From positions 1 through 45,996 of the forward strand of contig NZ_CCDG010000001.1 of the NCBI RefSeq assembly GCF_000723885.1: a stretch of DNA of 45,996 nt, in the 5' to 3' direction. This stretch comes from Paenibacillus camerounensis. Its GTDB lineage: Bacteria; Bacillota; Bacilli; Paenibacillales; Paenibacillaceae. The notes beneath the pieces were generated by a model. The model was not told the origin of the DNA, ran no database searches, and worked only from the letters and a program-made list of their open reading frames with translations. The position numbers were made by a program, and so were the translations under genes. Shown in pieces: positions 45,975-45,996 of this stretch (position 1 is the stretch's first letter; each line of letters starts with the position of its first letter).

Positions 45975-45996
45975 TTATTGGAGAGTTTGATCCTGG
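45975..45996 (+). rRNA. rrs: 16S ribosomal RNA, 5' end only
   Basis: GGAGAGTTTGATCCTGG is the conserved 16S start (E. coli positions 6-22 by alignment of AGAGTTTGATC to position 8, placing base 1 near 45975). The gene runs off the window after 22 bases. Confidence 0.95.

Overview
The window looks like chromosomal DNA from a Paenibacillus-like, low-GC Gram-positive bacterium (Bacillota). The signs are strong GGAGG-type ribosome binding sites, frequent TTG and GTG starts, a pcrB-pcrA-ligA operon, a Bacillus-type rRNA leader ending at the first bases of a 16S gene, and a glycosylation locus shaped like the S-layer glycan (slg) clusters known from Paenibacillus alvei and Geobacillus. The genus is inferred from protein character and gene order, not from a search.

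Region 1 (19-7983, visibly AT-rich) holds a divergent acyltransferase and a seven-gene run: GtrA-like membrane protein, GT2 glycosyltransferase, LPG-synthase-TM/flippase-like protein, APH-type kinase, HAD phosphatase, nucleotidyltransferase and a GT-C membrane glycosyltransferase. It reads as a decoration module: the kinase, phosphatase and nucleotidyltransferase could build an activated group, and the GtrA, GT2 and GT-C proteins could move and attach a lipid-linked residue outside the membrane. Region 2 (8177-11800, GC-richer) has a long U32-family protein and galU.

Region 3 (11908-16300, minus strand) has a frameshifted LTA-synthase-family gene and a large O-antigen-ligase-like protein with a TPR-like tail, the best candidate for the enzyme that moves finished glycan onto protein. 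Region 4 (16436-31506, plus strand) is the core glycan locus: Wzm/Wzt exporter with a Wzt C-terminal glycan-binding domain, a methyltransferase fused to a coiled coil made of four 28-residue repeats, four or more glycosyltransferase domains, rmlACBD for dTDP-L-rhamnose, two GT2 rhamnosyltransferase-like proteins and a WbaP/WsfP-type initiating phosphoglycosyltransferase. The expected route is: WsfP-like enzyme primes undecaprenyl phosphate, GTs extend with rhamnose, the methyltransferase/coiled-coil protein caps and measures the chain, Wzt recognises the cap, Wzm exports, and the ligase transfers. DNA composition changes from AT-rich to GC-rich near the rmlA/rmlC junction.

Region 5 (31606-37815) is mostly housekeeping: a GDPD-like protein, then pcrB-pcrA-ligA. 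Region 6 (38044-42695) is an alkaline phosphatase behind a probable Pho box, followed closely by an ABC transporter (ATPase, FtsX-type permease with a histidine-rich loop, lipoprotein) that resembles the zinc-responsive Zrg-type transporters of Proteobacteria. Region 7 (42779-45513, minus strand) has a cytochrome-b/molybdopterin oxidoreductase with an internal Tat motif and an Fsr-type MFS exporter. The window ends with tandem rRNA promoters, a boxA-like antitermination leader and the first ~22 nt of 16S rRNA.

The strongest lead is the methyltransferase with its 28-residue-periodic coiled coil beside a CBM-bearing Wzt: a candidate Gram-positive counterpart of the E. coli WbdD chain-length ruler.
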